DNA of 58,463 nucleotides, taken from the NCBI RefSeq assembly GCF_003011925.2, contig NZ_PXXU01000020.1, positions 1 to 58,463 on the forward strand, in the 5' to 3' direction. The notes below the pieces were generated by a model. The model was given only the letters and a program-made list of their open reading frames with translations, was not told the DNA's origin and made no database searches. Position 1 is the stretch's first letter. Each line of letters begins with the position of its first letter. The DNA is from Nitrosomonas supralitoralis (GTDB lineage: Bacteria > Pseudomonadota > Gammaproteobacteria > Burkholderiales > Nitrosomonadaceae). The position numbers and the translations under genes were made by a program. Below, piece after piece: positions 15,292 to 24,392 of this stretch.

Positions 15292-17478
15292 TCAAAACTC
15301 AATTGGATCAACATCCACTACCCAACGTACTTTACGGATAGCTAATGTACTAATTTGTACAGACCATTCAGTCAGAAATGCCTGTAACTGTTTACGTGAG
15401 CTAGATTGTATCAATAAGTAAGCACGTTCCATTCCTTTTAAACGTACCAGCTGAGCAGGCACTGGATCAAAGATTTGTATCGCCTGAGTTGGTTTCGCCA
15501 GATGTGCAGCTTGCTTCAGAAAGTTGAGTACAATTTTGATGTCGTGGGCTTCTGCACGTAATAGTGCTTGATAAACATAAGGCGGGAATCCGGCCATTTT
15601 TCTTTCCGTCAGCAGAGTCTGTGCGAGGACATCATAATCGTGTTGTTGCAACGAATAATACAGGGGATGATCAGGAAATTCAGTTTGAATTAGCACATGT
15701 CCTGCAGCATTGGCTCGGCCTGCACGGCCGGAAACTTGCATGAGTTGCGAAAATAAGCGTTCGCTGGCACGAAAATCCGTACTGTAGAGGGAAGTGTCGG
15801 CATTCAGAATGCCAACCAGTGATAAATTCTGGAAATCATGTCCTTTAGCTAGCAGTTGCGTGCCAATCAGAATATCGACTTGATGGGTATGAATGGTATG
15901 CAAAATTTCTTGCCAAGCATTTTTGCGACGGGTGCTGTCACGGTCGATGCGCAAAATCCGCGCTGATGGAAAATGTGCGATCAGTGATTCTTCCACACGC
16001 TGTGTACCTTGACCAAATGGTGCGATATCCTGATTGCCGCATTGCGGACAAGCGCGCGGAAAATTTTCTTCATGACCGCAGTGGTGGCAACGTAATTTTT
16101 TATCGCGTAAATGAACTACCAATCGACTGGAGCAACGCTGGCAGAGTGCGCTCCAAGCACATGATTTGCATAGCAGTACTGGTGCATAACCGCGTCGGTT
16201 GATGAAAATAAGAGTTTGGCGTTGCTCAGCCAAGCATTTTTCTATCGCTTTGAGCAGTGGGACGGATAATCCATCCTGTGATTTATGAATACGTGTGTCA
16301 ATATATTGAATCATAGGCAACCTGGCATTTTTCACTGCGCGAGAAGCTAGGCGGATATATTGGTAACGCCCATTGATCGCATTGAAATAACTTTCCAGAG
16401 AGGGTGTGGCAGAGCCCAGGACTATAGGAATATTGGTTTCCCGTGCACGAAAAATTGCCAAATCACGTGCGGAATAACGCAATCCATCTTGCTGCTTGAA
16501 TGAGCTGTCGTGTTCTTCATCGACAATGATCAAGCCTAGTTCAGGCAATGGTGTGAAAACAGCCAGTCGAGTACCTAGAATAATTTTAGCTTCGCCGCGC
16601 TGTGCTTGCAGCCAACCCGTTAGCCGTTCGGTGTCGTTGAGTCCGCTATGTAGATTGACCAGGGGAATGGTGCAAAATCGCGCACGAAAAACCGCTTCCA
16701 GTTGCGGTGTTAAGTTGATTTCCGGGATCAGTACCAGTGTTTGCTTCCCGCGGGACAATGCAGACTCGATTATACGCAAATAAACCTCGGTTTTGCCGCT
16801 GCCAGTCACCCCATGCAGCAACCAGGTATTGAATTGTTCAAGTCGAGCAGTCACGGTTGTTACTGCACTCTCTTGTTCGGCCGTCAAGGTAGGAATGATT
16901 GCAGTTTCAGATGGAGTTGTTTGTATTATTGGCTTTTCGGCTACCCATCCTAGTTGCTTCCATTCAATCAGCAACTTACTGGCACGAGGGGAAATTTGTT
17001 TGATTTGTTGAACCGTCAAATTGGTTGCATTCTGGAACTCCGTGAGTAACCGGCGAGCCACGCGATTGCGGGCAGGAATATTAGCAATGTCGACCTGTCT
17101 GCCTAAATCCGTAAGTCCCAATGGATGTTGCGCCCACCATTCTTTCAGTTTGACTGGTTTGTTGTTGCGCAGCATTGCGGGCAAGCTGTTCAAAATTACC
17201 ATGCCGAGCGGGTGATGATAGTATTGACTGCAGAAATGGAACAAATTCAGTAATGCTGGTGGTAGCGGATTTATTTCTCGAAAAATACCGTAAGCGGATT
17301 TGAGTTTTTCGATAGGTATCTGAGTTTCCATACTGATCGCCATAATAATGCCGGTGATCTTTTTTTTACCAAATGGTACGCAAACACGTAGCCCAATATC
17401 GAGCACGTTAGCATCCTCGGCTTGATAATCAAATAGGGTGCCGACGGGAACATTAATAGCGACACGAATGATGGGCAT
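15292..17478 (-). CDS. priA: Primosomal protein N' (replication restart helicase PriA)
   Basis: A 728-residue superfamily 2 helicase that reloads the replicative helicase at stalled forks. The N-terminal DNA-binding domain starts with IIRVAINVPVGTLFDYQ. Walker A is GVTGSGKTEVYL (about 224-235) and the DEEH box is in IIVDEEHDSSFKQ (about 320). Between the helicase halves sit eight zinc-binding cysteines in four pairs (CKSC, CQRC, CHHC, CPQC; about 436-478). Length matches the family (about 730). No strong ribosome binding site is visible. A small frame follows closely downstream. Confidence 0.97.
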   Translation of the reverse strand: MPIIRVAINVPVGTLFDYQAEDANVLDIGLRVCVPFGKKKITGIIMAISMETQIPIEKLKSAYGIFREINPLPPALLNLFHFCSQYYHHPLGMVILNSLPAMLRNNKPVKLKEWWAQHPLGLTDLGRQVDIANIPARNRVARRLLTEFQNATNLTVQQIKQISPRASKLLIEWKQLGWVAEKPIIQTTPSETAIIPTLTAEQESAVTTVTARLEQFNTWLLHGVTGSGKTEVYLRIIESALSRGKQTLVLIPEINLTPQLEAVFRARFCTIPLVNLHSGLNDTERLTGWLQAQRGEAKIILGTRLAVFTPLPELGLIIVDEEHDSSFKQQDGLRYSARDLAIFRARETNIPIVLGSATPSLESYFNAINGRYQYIRLASRAVKNARLPMIQYIDTRIHKSQDGLSVPLLKAIEKCLAEQRQTLIFINRRGYAPVLLCKSCAWSALCQRCSSRLVVHLRDKKLRCHHCGHEENFPRACPQCGNQDIAPFGQGTQRVEESLIAHFPSARILRIDRDSTRRKNAWQEILHTIHTHQVDILIGTQLLAKGHDFQNLSLVGILNADTSLYSTDFRASERLFSQLMQVSGRAGRANAAGHVLIQTEFPDHPLYYSLQQHDYDVLAQTLLTERKMAGFPPYVYQALLRAEAHDIKIVLNFLKQAAHLAKPTQAIQIFDPVPAQLVRLKGMERAYLLIQSSSRKQLQAFLTEWSVQISTLAIRKVRWVVDVDPIEF

Positions 17479-17569
17479 AAGTAGCCAGAGTTATTGCGAC
17501 TAAGAGACGTTATCCACCGGGTTTTGAGTTAATTCCAGCGGATAACGTATAAAGATTGGAGTAAAAAAA

Positions 17570-18979
17570 TTATTTCGAAACGCGGTATAGCGTAATGGAA
17601 GGTTCGCCGGATTTTTCTAATTGAGCTGTAGTTCCATCAGAACTGATTGAGAAATTTGTGTTGCCTTCCTGATGGGAGAAACCTACACAACCATTCGTAT
17701 TATAGGTAAAGCTCGATAAACTGAGCCTGCTGTTTCCCTTGTCGTAGGAATACGACGCAAACTCGATGCCGGGTTTTCCGCATTCTGCTTGATCTTCGCG
17801 TTGTGCTTCGCCAGTTGGGTCGAGCATCAGGAATTTACCGTTTGGAAAAAATACCAGCGTTTGTGTTTTGATGGTATTTTCGTCATAAGCCCAAGCCCCA
17901 ACAATACCGGTCGCATCGTTATCAATTTTTGCGAAGCGTGTTTCCTTGATTTCTTTTTCTGCCACTTCATTTTCATTGCTGAGTTCTATTGGCTTGGCGA
18001 TATGAAAGAGTTCACCGAATACACTGGTTTTTTCTCGTTCTCTTTGTACCGTCACGATATCAGAATATATCAACTCAGAGCCGTCGGTACGTACTCTGCG
18101 GGTTGGACCCGGATCGGATAAACCGGCTTTGATGTTGGTATCGATAGTGGGTTTTCCAATCAGCTTGAATCCACGACTGTCAAAATCAACCGCACTGGCA
18201 ACACCTGCCTCGACGCCTGCCTGAAAAATGGTACGTCCACCACATACGCGATTTTCATCACAGGAATCATCAGGTCTTGCATCAGCGTGCAAATATTCCC
18301 CGCTGCTATCAGCTGCCACTCGCAGTACGCTGGCGGTTTGATTAGTATAGCTCACCCAGATTTGTGCGCTGAGCAGTGCGACACCTTGTGACAAGAAATG
18401 GTTGCCAGCCTCCTCAAGAGTTCTGACTTCGCCTTCTATGCCGCTAGCTTCCATGATATTTTTTAAATTGGCGGTTTCAGCAAATGTTTCCGGATTGCTA
18501 TCCAGATTAATGGATTCTTTGACAGCAGCAGCTGTTTCGCGCGAAATGGAAATGCCATTGGATAAATCGTTATCAGCATCCAGGGATTGTAATAGGATCA
18601 ATAAATTTTGTAATTTGTTGTTGTTATCTCCGGCCAGTTCAATCGGCGTTACAATTTGTGAACCTGGTATATTTCCCAGTGTCAAACTGCCCAGTTTGAA
18701 TTCTATTTTGTCGCCATGGTTGAAGTTAAAATTACCTTTTTCATCGGTTGTTCCTGATTTTCCGGAAGAAGCATTATAGGTAACACCGGAAACGGGAGAA
18801 TCAACTAAAATGCCAGCGGCCGGACCGGTTGATATGTTTCTTTTGGTAGCTGATGCAGAGGATGTCGAAGCTGTGGTGTCTTTTTCGCTGCTGCTATCAC
18901 AGGCGACAAGTCCAACAATAAATACCGCAGATAATAAGGGTATCCATGAATTCTTTTTAAAAGGGTGTGTGGATTTCAT
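17570..18979 (-). CDS. Large surface or periplasmic lipoprotein
   Basis: A 469-residue lipoprotein. Its leader ends in a V-A-C lipobox (cysteine about 27) and a Ser/Thr-rich linker follows. Residues ~55-200 carry an adhesin-like module: GVTYNASSGKSGTTDEKGNF, a GDKIEF strand, then LQNLLILLQSLDADNDLSNGI. This arrangement recurs in secreted lipoproteins of several proteobacteria. The C-terminal ~110 residues (from GIVGAWAYDEN) look like a small beta-barrel fold with TLVFFPNGKF, which would suit a lipocalin-like domain. A CDENRVCGG pair may form a disulfide. The function is not known; placement outside the cytoplasm is well supported. Confidence 0.75.
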   Translation of the reverse strand: MKSTHPFKKNSWIPLLSAVFIVGLVACDSSSEKDTTASTSSASATKRNISTGPAAGILVDSPVSGVTYNASSGKSGTTDEKGNFNFNHGDKIEFKLGSLTLGNIPGSQIVTPIELAGDNNNKLQNLLILLQSLDADNDLSNGISISRETAAAVKESINLDSNPETFAETANLKNIMEASGIEGEVRTLEEAGNHFLSQGVALLSAQIWVSYTNQTASVLRVAADSSGEYLHADARPDDSCDENRVCGGRTIFQAGVEAGVASAVDFDSRGFKLIGKPTIDTNIKAGLSDPGPTRRVRTDGSELIYSDIVTVQREREKTSVFGELFHIAKPIELSNENEVAEKEIKETRFAKIDNDATGIVGAWAYDENTIKTQTLVFFPNGKFLMLDPTGEAQREDQAECGKPGIEFASYSYDKGNSRLSLSSFTYNTNGCVGFSHQEGNTNFSISSDGTTAQLEKSGEPSITLYRVSK

Positions 18980-19202
18980 TAAGATGCTCTCTTTTTGATT
19001 AATTAGAAATTCAGTCTCTTACAATTTTTACATTTTGTAGATGTCATAACGCTAAACGGTTAATGATATTTTACTATCAAGATTGCTATTATAGCCAAGC
19101 AATCGAATTTTCGTTTTTTACTTGCATAATTGGGTTTTAAATTTTTGTCTTTTCGTGTATTTTCGCCGCTAATTTTTTCTTGGGAGAATATAAGGTATTT
19201 AT

Positions 19203-20315
19203 ATGTCGAATATGGCTGAGATCTCACAACTGACGGAAAGGTCAGTGCAACTTCCCATTGACTGGTACCTGGATCCAAAAATTCTTGAAATTGAGAAACG
19301 TATCCTGTTTGATCAAGGACCAGGATACGTGGGTCATGAAGCAATGGTGCCAAATATCGGGGATTATTATGTACCGGAACGGATGGAGAAAGCCAAAGTG
19401 CTGGTACGTAATGAACAAGGAATTGAATTACTTTCTAATGTTTGTCGGCACAGGCAGTCTCTTTTACTGGACGGTAGAAGCAATACTAAAAGTATTGTGT
19501 GCCCGATTCATCGTTGGACGTATGCCTTGGATGGGAAATTGTTAGGCGCACCGCATTTTGATCAGAACCCTTGTCTCAATCTTGCAAAAACTCCGTTGCA
19601 AAACTGGAATGGCTTGCTGTTTTCTGGTAAGCGCAACGTATCGCAGGATTTGGCAAATCTAAGTGCCGATGTTCTTAAGGATTTTGATTTTTCCGGCTAT
19701 TTGATGGATCGTGTACAGATTGAACATTACGATTGCAACTGGAAGACATTTATAGAAGTTTATCTGGAGGATTACCATGTTGATTCGTTTCATCCGGGCC
19801 TGGGCCATTTCGTCAATACCGAAAAACTTAATTGGGAATTTGACAGTAGATATAGCGCGCAAACCGTAGCTATTGATCGCGCACGTTTACAGAAACCAGG
19901 CAGTTCCGTGTATGCCAAATGGCATGAGCAAGTGTTGCAACAAACTGAAGGAAAGATGCCGTCAAATGGTGCCATATGGCTGTTGTATTTTCCTAATGTC
20001 ATGCTGGAGTGGTATCCCCATACACTGGTCATTAGCACGATATTGCCAACGGGCATTGAAAGTTGCATGAATATCGTTGAATTCTACTACCCGGAAGAAA
20101 TTGCGTTATTTGAGCGCGATTTTGTGGAAGCCGGGCAGGCTGCTTATGAGGAAACTGCACGCGAGGATGATGAAATCTGTCAATTGATGACGGCAGGTCG
20201 GCGTGCATTGTATGCTCAGAATCTCAGCGAAACTGGGCCTTATCAAATGCCAATGGAAGCTGGGATGAAACATTTTCATCAATTCTTGCGACGTGAGATC
20301 GGCTCATACCTTTGA
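19203..20315 (+). CDS. Rieske non-haem iron oxygenase, alpha subunit type
   Basis: A 370-residue protein of the aromatic-ring-hydroxylating oxygenase family. The Rieske [2Fe-2S] motif is CRH (about 80-82) with CPIH 18 residues later, typical C-x-H...C-x2-H spacing. The mononuclear iron site is indicated by EDYHVDSFHPGL (about 191-202), giving two histidines; an aspartate further on would complete the facial triad. The substrate is unknown; relatives act on aromatic rings, sterols or quaternary amines. No ferredoxin or reductase gene is adjacent. It is followed 43 bp later by a DMT transporter on the same strand, so uptake or export of a substrate may be linked. Confidence 0.9.
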   Translation: MSNMAEISQLTERSVQLPIDWYLDPKILEIEKRILFDQGPGYVGHEAMVPNIGDYYVPERMEKAKVLVRNEQGIELLSNVCRHRQSLLLDGRSNTKSIVCPIHRWTYALDGKLLGAPHFDQNPCLNLAKTPLQNWNGLLFSGKRNVSQDLANLSADVLKDFDFSGYLMDRVQIEHYDCNWKTFIEVYLEDYHVDSFHPGLGHFVNTEKLNWEFDSRYSAQTVAIDRARLQKPGSSVYAKWHEQVLQQTEGKMPSNGAIWLLYFPNVMLEWYPHTLVISTILPTGIESCMNIVEFYYPEEIALFERDFVEAGQAAYEETAREDDEICQLMTAGRRALYAQNLSETGPYQMPMEAGMKHFHQFLRREIGSYL

Positions 20316-20358
20316 TGGCCGCTGAGTTGTAATTACAATATTTAAGGAATACAGAATA

Positions 20359-21213
20359 ATGCGTTCAATGTGGATGCTGATTGCTGCATTTATGTTTGCA
20401 TGCATGGGTGTGCTAGTTAAGCTCGGGGCTGCTTATTTTTCCAGCACCGAGTTGGTGTTTTATCGATCGCTGTTTGGTGTCTGGATGACCTATATAATCC
20501 TTCGTTTTTATCGCTTGTCGGTGCGTACACCTCATTGGCGGATTCACTGTTGGCGTGGAATAACGGGCTTGGTCAGCCTACTGATGTTTTTTTATTGCTT
20601 AACGCAATTGCCGTTAGCCACCGCTGTTTCGCTGAATTATACCTGGCCGCTTTTTGCCGCAATGTTTTCCACTCTGATTTTGAAAGAGCATATTCATTGG
20701 CCACTGGTCATTACCGTGATACTGGGTTTTATCGGGGTAATGCTGTTGTTGCGTCCTACCGTGACAGATGATCAATGGTTTTCGGGCGTAATGGGTATTG
20801 CTTCAGGTTTCTTTGCGGCAATTGCATACATCAATGTCAAGCAGTTAGGTAATCTAGGTGAAACGGAATGGCTCGTGGTATTTTATTTTACCTTGATCAG
20901 TACCGTGTTAACCGGCGTATGGCTTCTGTTTACCACATTCAGTCCGATTACGGGACATGGATTGCTATTGTTGCTCGGAATCGGTCTGGTTGCAACACTG
21001 GCACAATTGGCGATGACGCGTGCGTACCATCAAGGCGTTACGCTGGTGGTGTCGTCATTGGGTTATAGCACGGTGTTGTTTTCCACGCTTTGGGGAATTT
21101 GGTTTTGGAATGAAATTTTATCGCCGGTTGCTTGGCTGGGGGTGGGATTGATTGTTGCGGGGGGATTACTCAGTGGCATCTTAGGCTTTAGATTGACGCA
21201 GTCCGTTACCTAA
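20359..21213 (+). CDS. DMT (EamA) family transporter
   Basis: A 284-residue integral membrane protein with ten predicted hydrophobic spans arranged as two EamA repeats. The first starts at MWMLIAAFMFACMGVLVKLGA and the second near the middle (GIASGFFAAIAYINVKQLG). Family members move small metabolites, often amino acids or nucleotide-type compounds. The start follows AAGGAAT about 10 bases upstream. It forms a likely pair with the Rieske oxygenase gene. Confidence 0.9.
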   Translation: MRSMWMLIAAFMFACMGVLVKLGAAYFSSTELVFYRSLFGVWMTYIILRFYRLSVRTPHWRIHCWRGITGLVSLLMFFYCLTQLPLATAVSLNYTWPLFAAMFSTLILKEHIHWPLVITVILGFIGVMLLLRPTVTDDQWFSGVMGIASGFFAAIAYINVKQLGNLGETEWLVVFYFTLISTVLTGVWLLFTTFSPITGHGLLLLLGIGLVATLAQLAMTRAYHQGVTLVVSSLGYSTVLFSTLWGIWFWNEILSPVAWLGVGLIVAGGLLSGILGFRLTQSVT

Positions 21214-21304
21214 AAATGATCCGGCAGACGGCAGTTGATCGGCAAAATTTGCACCAAACCGTTTAATTGCCTATCATGAGCTTGTTATCTTTTAGGGTGG
21301 AATC

Positions 21305-21655
21305 ATGATTACTATTCAGAAAAAAAACAATCTGGTAATTGTTGCAGTTATTGGTGAATTTACTTTGACTGATTATCGTGAATTCGAGCAGCAGGTGCTA
21401 TACAAGACGCACTTTGATGGCAAGGCAAACCTTTTGTTTGATTGGCGTGACATGTTGAATTATACCGTCGACGTAGCCTGGGAAGAAATCAAATTCATGC
21501 GTGATCATGGCAGTGAGTATAATCGGGTGGCGGTGGTTACGGATGACGAATGGCAAACTTGGGCTACTTGGGTTTTTAATTTGTTTGTTAATGCTAATGT
21601 AATGGTGTTTCATGACTATGAAGAAGCAGAGGCGTGGGTTTCCGAGAATGAATAA
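21305..21655 (+). CDS. SpoIIAA-like (STAS/SEC14-related) protein
   Basis: A 116-residue soluble protein matching the SpoIIAA-like fold (PF11964). It has an initial beta strand pair (NLVIVAVIGEFTLTDY), the LLFDWRDML strand-turn segment, and RVAVVTDDEWQTW followed by a terminal amphipathic helix around DYEEAEAWV. Family members are thought to bind small hydrophobic ligands or act in anti-sigma-like signalling, but no partner is visible here. GGTGG lies seven bases before the start. It stands alone between the DMT gene and the membrane-protein cluster. Confidence 0.8.
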   Translation: MITIQKKNNLVIVAVIGEFTLTDYREFEQQVLYKTHFDGKANLLFDWRDMLNYTVDVAWEEIKFMRDHGSEYNRVAVVTDDEWQTWATWVFNLFVNANVMVFHDYEEAEAWVSENE

Positions 21656-21793
21656 TCCTCGAAATTATGGCATTCTCAACGATCTGTCGATGTGCAAGGA
21701 CGGATTGTGTTGCTTAGGGTATCAGACACTTGCGCGATCAGATACGGAGTACTTTAATGCTTCTCAAGTTTGCATCTAACCGGTAATAATTAA

Positions 21794-22276
21794 ATGAACG
21801 AATTGATACTTGCCAGAGTAATGCATGTGTTGGGTGTGGTCTTGTGGATTGGGGGTGTGGCGATGGTGACCTTGGTGTTGTTGCCGATGCTCGCGCGGAT
21901 GTCATCAGCGGCGGAAGCCATGGAAATTTTTGCTCGTTTCAGACGGCGTTTTGCTGCACAAGCACGAATTGCTACATTGATTGTCGGTTTAAGCGGCTTT
22001 TACATGGTCTATGCATTGGATGTCTGGCAGCGCTTTTTACAGTGGCAATATTGGTGGATGCACACCATGGTTCTGATCTGGTTGGTGTTTAGCGTGATGC
22101 TGTTTGTCATGGAGCCACGCGCGCGCCGCCAAGCTGTTGCGCCGGTACAGCAAAATATCACACCAGAAATATTTGTCAAAATACAGCGTAAGCATATGAT
22201 TTTATTGATTCTTGGATTGATAACTATTGCCGGTGCCGTGGCAGGAAGCCACGGATGGTTAATTCCTTCTAACTGA
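21794..22276 (+). CDS. Four-span membrane protein, CopD-like
   Basis: A 160-residue inner-membrane protein with four hydrophobic spans (about 7-30, 55-75, 85-108 and 133-153). It has a conserved-looking histidine in RVMHVLGVVLWIGG and another in WWMHTMVLIW. Such paired histidines occur in CopD-like and haem- or copper-handling membrane proteins. It ends two bases before the SirB2 gene and is surely in the same transcript. The function is inferred only at the level of fold. Confidence 0.7.
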   Translation: MNELILARVMHVLGVVLWIGGVAMVTLVLLPMLARMSSAAEAMEIFARFRRRFAAQARIATLIVGLSGFYMVYALDVWQRFLQWQYWWMHTMVLIWLVFSVMLFVMEPRARRQAVAPVQQNITPEIFVKIQRKHMILLILGLITIAGAVAGSHGWLIPSN

Positions 22277-22278
22277 CA

Positions 22279-22662
22279 ATGGATTACGCATTATTAAAAA
22301 TGATTCATGTCGGCAGCGTGATACTGAGTTTCTCATTATTTTTTTTACGTGGTATTTGGTTGATTCAGGATTCTGAAAATCTCAATCAGCGTTGGGTTAA
22401 GATCCTGCCGCATATCAATGATACGGTGCTACTGATCAGCGCCATTCTGTTGGCGACAGCGATCCAGCAGAACCCCCTGGAACATACTTGGCTGGCTGCC
22501 AAGGTGTCCGGCTTGCTGGTGTACATTGGGTTAGGCATGGTAGCGATGCGATTTGGCAAAACCCGCAAAACAAGAATCACTGCCTGGATCGCCGCTCTTT
22601 GTGTGTTTGCCTATATTGTCCTGGTCGCGTTAACCAAGAGCCCCACGTTGGGCATCAGTTAG
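22279..22662 (+). CDS. SirB2-family membrane protein
   Basis: A 127-residue protein with four hydrophobic spans. It starts with LLKMIHVGSVILSFSLFFLRGIW and contains LPHINDTVLLISAI and a WLAAKVSGLLVYIGLG segment, all diagnostic of the SirB family. Despite the name, which comes from a Salmonella invasion locus, most members are of unknown role in bacteria without virulence functions. It begins two bases after the stop of the preceding membrane-protein gene, so the two are coupled. Confidence 0.88.
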   Translation: MDYALLKMIHVGSVILSFSLFFLRGIWLIQDSENLNQRWVKILPHINDTVLLISAILLATAIQQNPLEHTWLAAKVSGLLVYIGLGMVAMRFGKTRKTRITAWIAALCVFAYIVLVALTKSPTLGIS

Positions 22663-22701
22663 ACTTTATCAGCACTGCTTTCCAAAGAGTCTAGTAATCG
22701 A

Positions 22702-23214
22702 ATGGATTTTTCTACTTTTCGTCTTGAAAAGGCCGGTTATCACCAAGCTCAAGCTATAAGTGATCTGATCAATCTGACCTATCGCGGAGAGACTGGCTGG
22801 ACCACGGAAGCTTCCATTATTCAGGGCGACCGAACCGATCGACAGGAAATAGAAACTGCCATGACGAATCCTGATTCATGTTTTCTTGTTGCTAATCAGT
22901 CGTTTATGTTGGTTTCGTGTATTTATGTTGTGAAAGAAAAAGAACAAGCCTATATCGGTTTTTTCTCGGTTCACCCCAGTCTGCAACAGCAAGGGTTTGG
23001 TAAATATATGCTAGAACAAGCTGAAACATATGCCAGTCAAACGATGCGAGTGCGCAGATTTAGCATGTTTGTGGTGTCGCAGCGTTCGGAACTGATCGCA
23101 TTTTACCAGCGCAGAGGTTATCGTCTGACCGGCCAGATCGAAGCATACCCATTGTATCTGGGGACGCCAAGAACTTCTGATCTGACGATTGATTATCTGG
23201 AGAAGGTTGTATAA
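22702..23214 (+). CDS. GNAT-family N-acetyltransferase
   Basis: A 170-residue acetyltransferase. Motif A is visible as IGFFSVHPSLQQQGFGKYMLEQAE, whose Q-x-x-G-x-G loop binds acetyl-CoA. A C-terminal FYQRRGYRLTG segment is typical of the last strand of the fold. The N terminus (QAISDLINLTYRGETGW) resembles members acting on small amines or peptides. The acceptor substrate cannot be predicted. It follows the SirB2 gene by 39 bp and may belong to the same transcript. Confidence 0.88.
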   Translation: MDFSTFRLEKAGYHQAQAISDLINLTYRGETGWTTEASIIQGDRTDRQEIETAMTNPDSCFLVANQSFMLVSCIYVVKEKEQAYIGFFSVHPSLQQQGFGKYMLEQAETYASQTMRVRRFSMFVVSQRSELIAFYQRRGYRLTGQIEAYPLYLGTPRTSDLTIDYLEKVV

Positions 23215-23277
23215 GGTAAGATTGGGAGAATTGCAGTTATGTAGTTATCATTCAGCCAGATCATAAGGAAGAATGCC

Positions 23278-24258
23278 ATGTCAAAATTTAAATTTCTGAT
23301 CGTCCTGCTGGTTCTTTGCAAAACCGCGCTGTTACACGCGGAATCTACTGATCTTGGTGTTTGGCGTAATGCGGCACCGAGTCTGGAAAAACGAACCGAA
23401 ATTGCTGCGGCCACGTTGGACGGTAAAATTTATGCGGTCGGCGGTTTTAGTCAACCGACTCTGAGCAATGTGCTGGATTTCGCCATCAGTCGCACGGTGG
23501 AAGTTTATGATCCTGCCACTGATACCTGGGCAGAAACAACGCCGCTGCCAGAAGGTCGCCATCATGCCGGAATTGCTGTCATCGATGGATATTTGTATGT
23601 GATTGGCGGTTTTACCAAGGGCGGATTGTCGGTTTGGCGTGCGGTGGCTACGCTCTATCAATACAATTCAGCTACACAAACCTGGCGCGAAATGGCGTCT
23701 ATGCCATCTGCGCGTGGTGCACTGGGTGTCGCCGTGCATGAAGGCCGTTTATACGCCGTTGGCGGCTATGATGGTGCCAAAAACTCCAACGCGGTGGAAG
23801 TGTACGATCCGCAAGCCAATACATGGAAGTCTGTTGCCACCCTACCAACTGCGCGGGATCATCACGCGGTGGTGACTGCAGGCGATAAGATTTATGCCAT
23901 TGGTGGCAGGCCAGAATTGAATTACCGTAAAAACATGGCTGTGGTAGAACAATATGATCCAACGATCAATCAATGGCAAACACGTGCCAGTATGCCAACC
24001 GCACGCAGCGGCATTGCTGCTGGCGTTATCGACGGACGCATTTATGTGGTGGGGGGTGAGTCCGGCGAAGGTACATTCAATACCCATGAAATGTACCTGC
24101 CAAATGAAGATCGCTGGGTGGCTATGACGCCGATGCCGACGGCCCGACATGGTTTAGGCGCGGCTGTAGTCAATGACCAGTTGCATGTTATCAGCGGCGG
24201 CCTGACGCCCGGTGCATCGTTTAGTCAAGTGCATGAAGTATTTTCGCCAGCACGTTAA
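23278..24258 (+). CDS. Secreted Kelch-repeat protein
   Basis: A 326-residue protein with a signal peptide cleaved near residue 21 (ALLHA). Six Kelch blades follow, each with a (I/L)Y-x-(V/I)GG core (AVGGFSQ, VIGGFTKGG, AVGGYDGAKN, AIGGRPELN, VVGGESGEG, ISGGLTPG) and a VEVYDP-x-x-x-x-W strand. They should close into a six-bladed beta-propeller in the periplasm. Some bacterial relatives are N-acetylneuraminate mutarotases, but that activity cannot be assigned here. The start is preceded by AAGGAAGA. Confidence 0.88.
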   Translation: MSKFKFLIVLLVLCKTALLHAESTDLGVWRNAAPSLEKRTEIAAATLDGKIYAVGGFSQPTLSNVLDFAISRTVEVYDPATDTWAETTPLPEGRHHAGIAVIDGYLYVIGGFTKGGLSVWRAVATLYQYNSATQTWREMASMPSARGALGVAVHEGRLYAVGGYDGAKNSNAVEVYDPQANTWKSVATLPTARDHHAVVTAGDKIYAIGGRPELNYRKNMAVVEQYDPTINQWQTRASMPTARSGIAAGVIDGRIYVVGGESGEGTFNTHEMYLPNEDRWVAMTPMPTARHGLGAAVVNDQLHVISGGLTPGASFSQVHEVFSPAR

Positions 24259-24392
24259 TCGTTCGATATTTGTGGGCATTAGAAATTGCAGCTGAGAACG
24301 CATTGTACGATCAATGCAGAGTTTGATTCATAACATCTTACACGGATAATGGGATTGTCTTGAGATTGATCCTGAATCACCCATCGGATCAA

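Noticed and set aside
17507..17548. Inverted repeat ACGTTATCC...GGATAACGT between priA and the lipoprotein gene
   Set aside because: Long 24-base loop and no T tract; not a convincing terminator.
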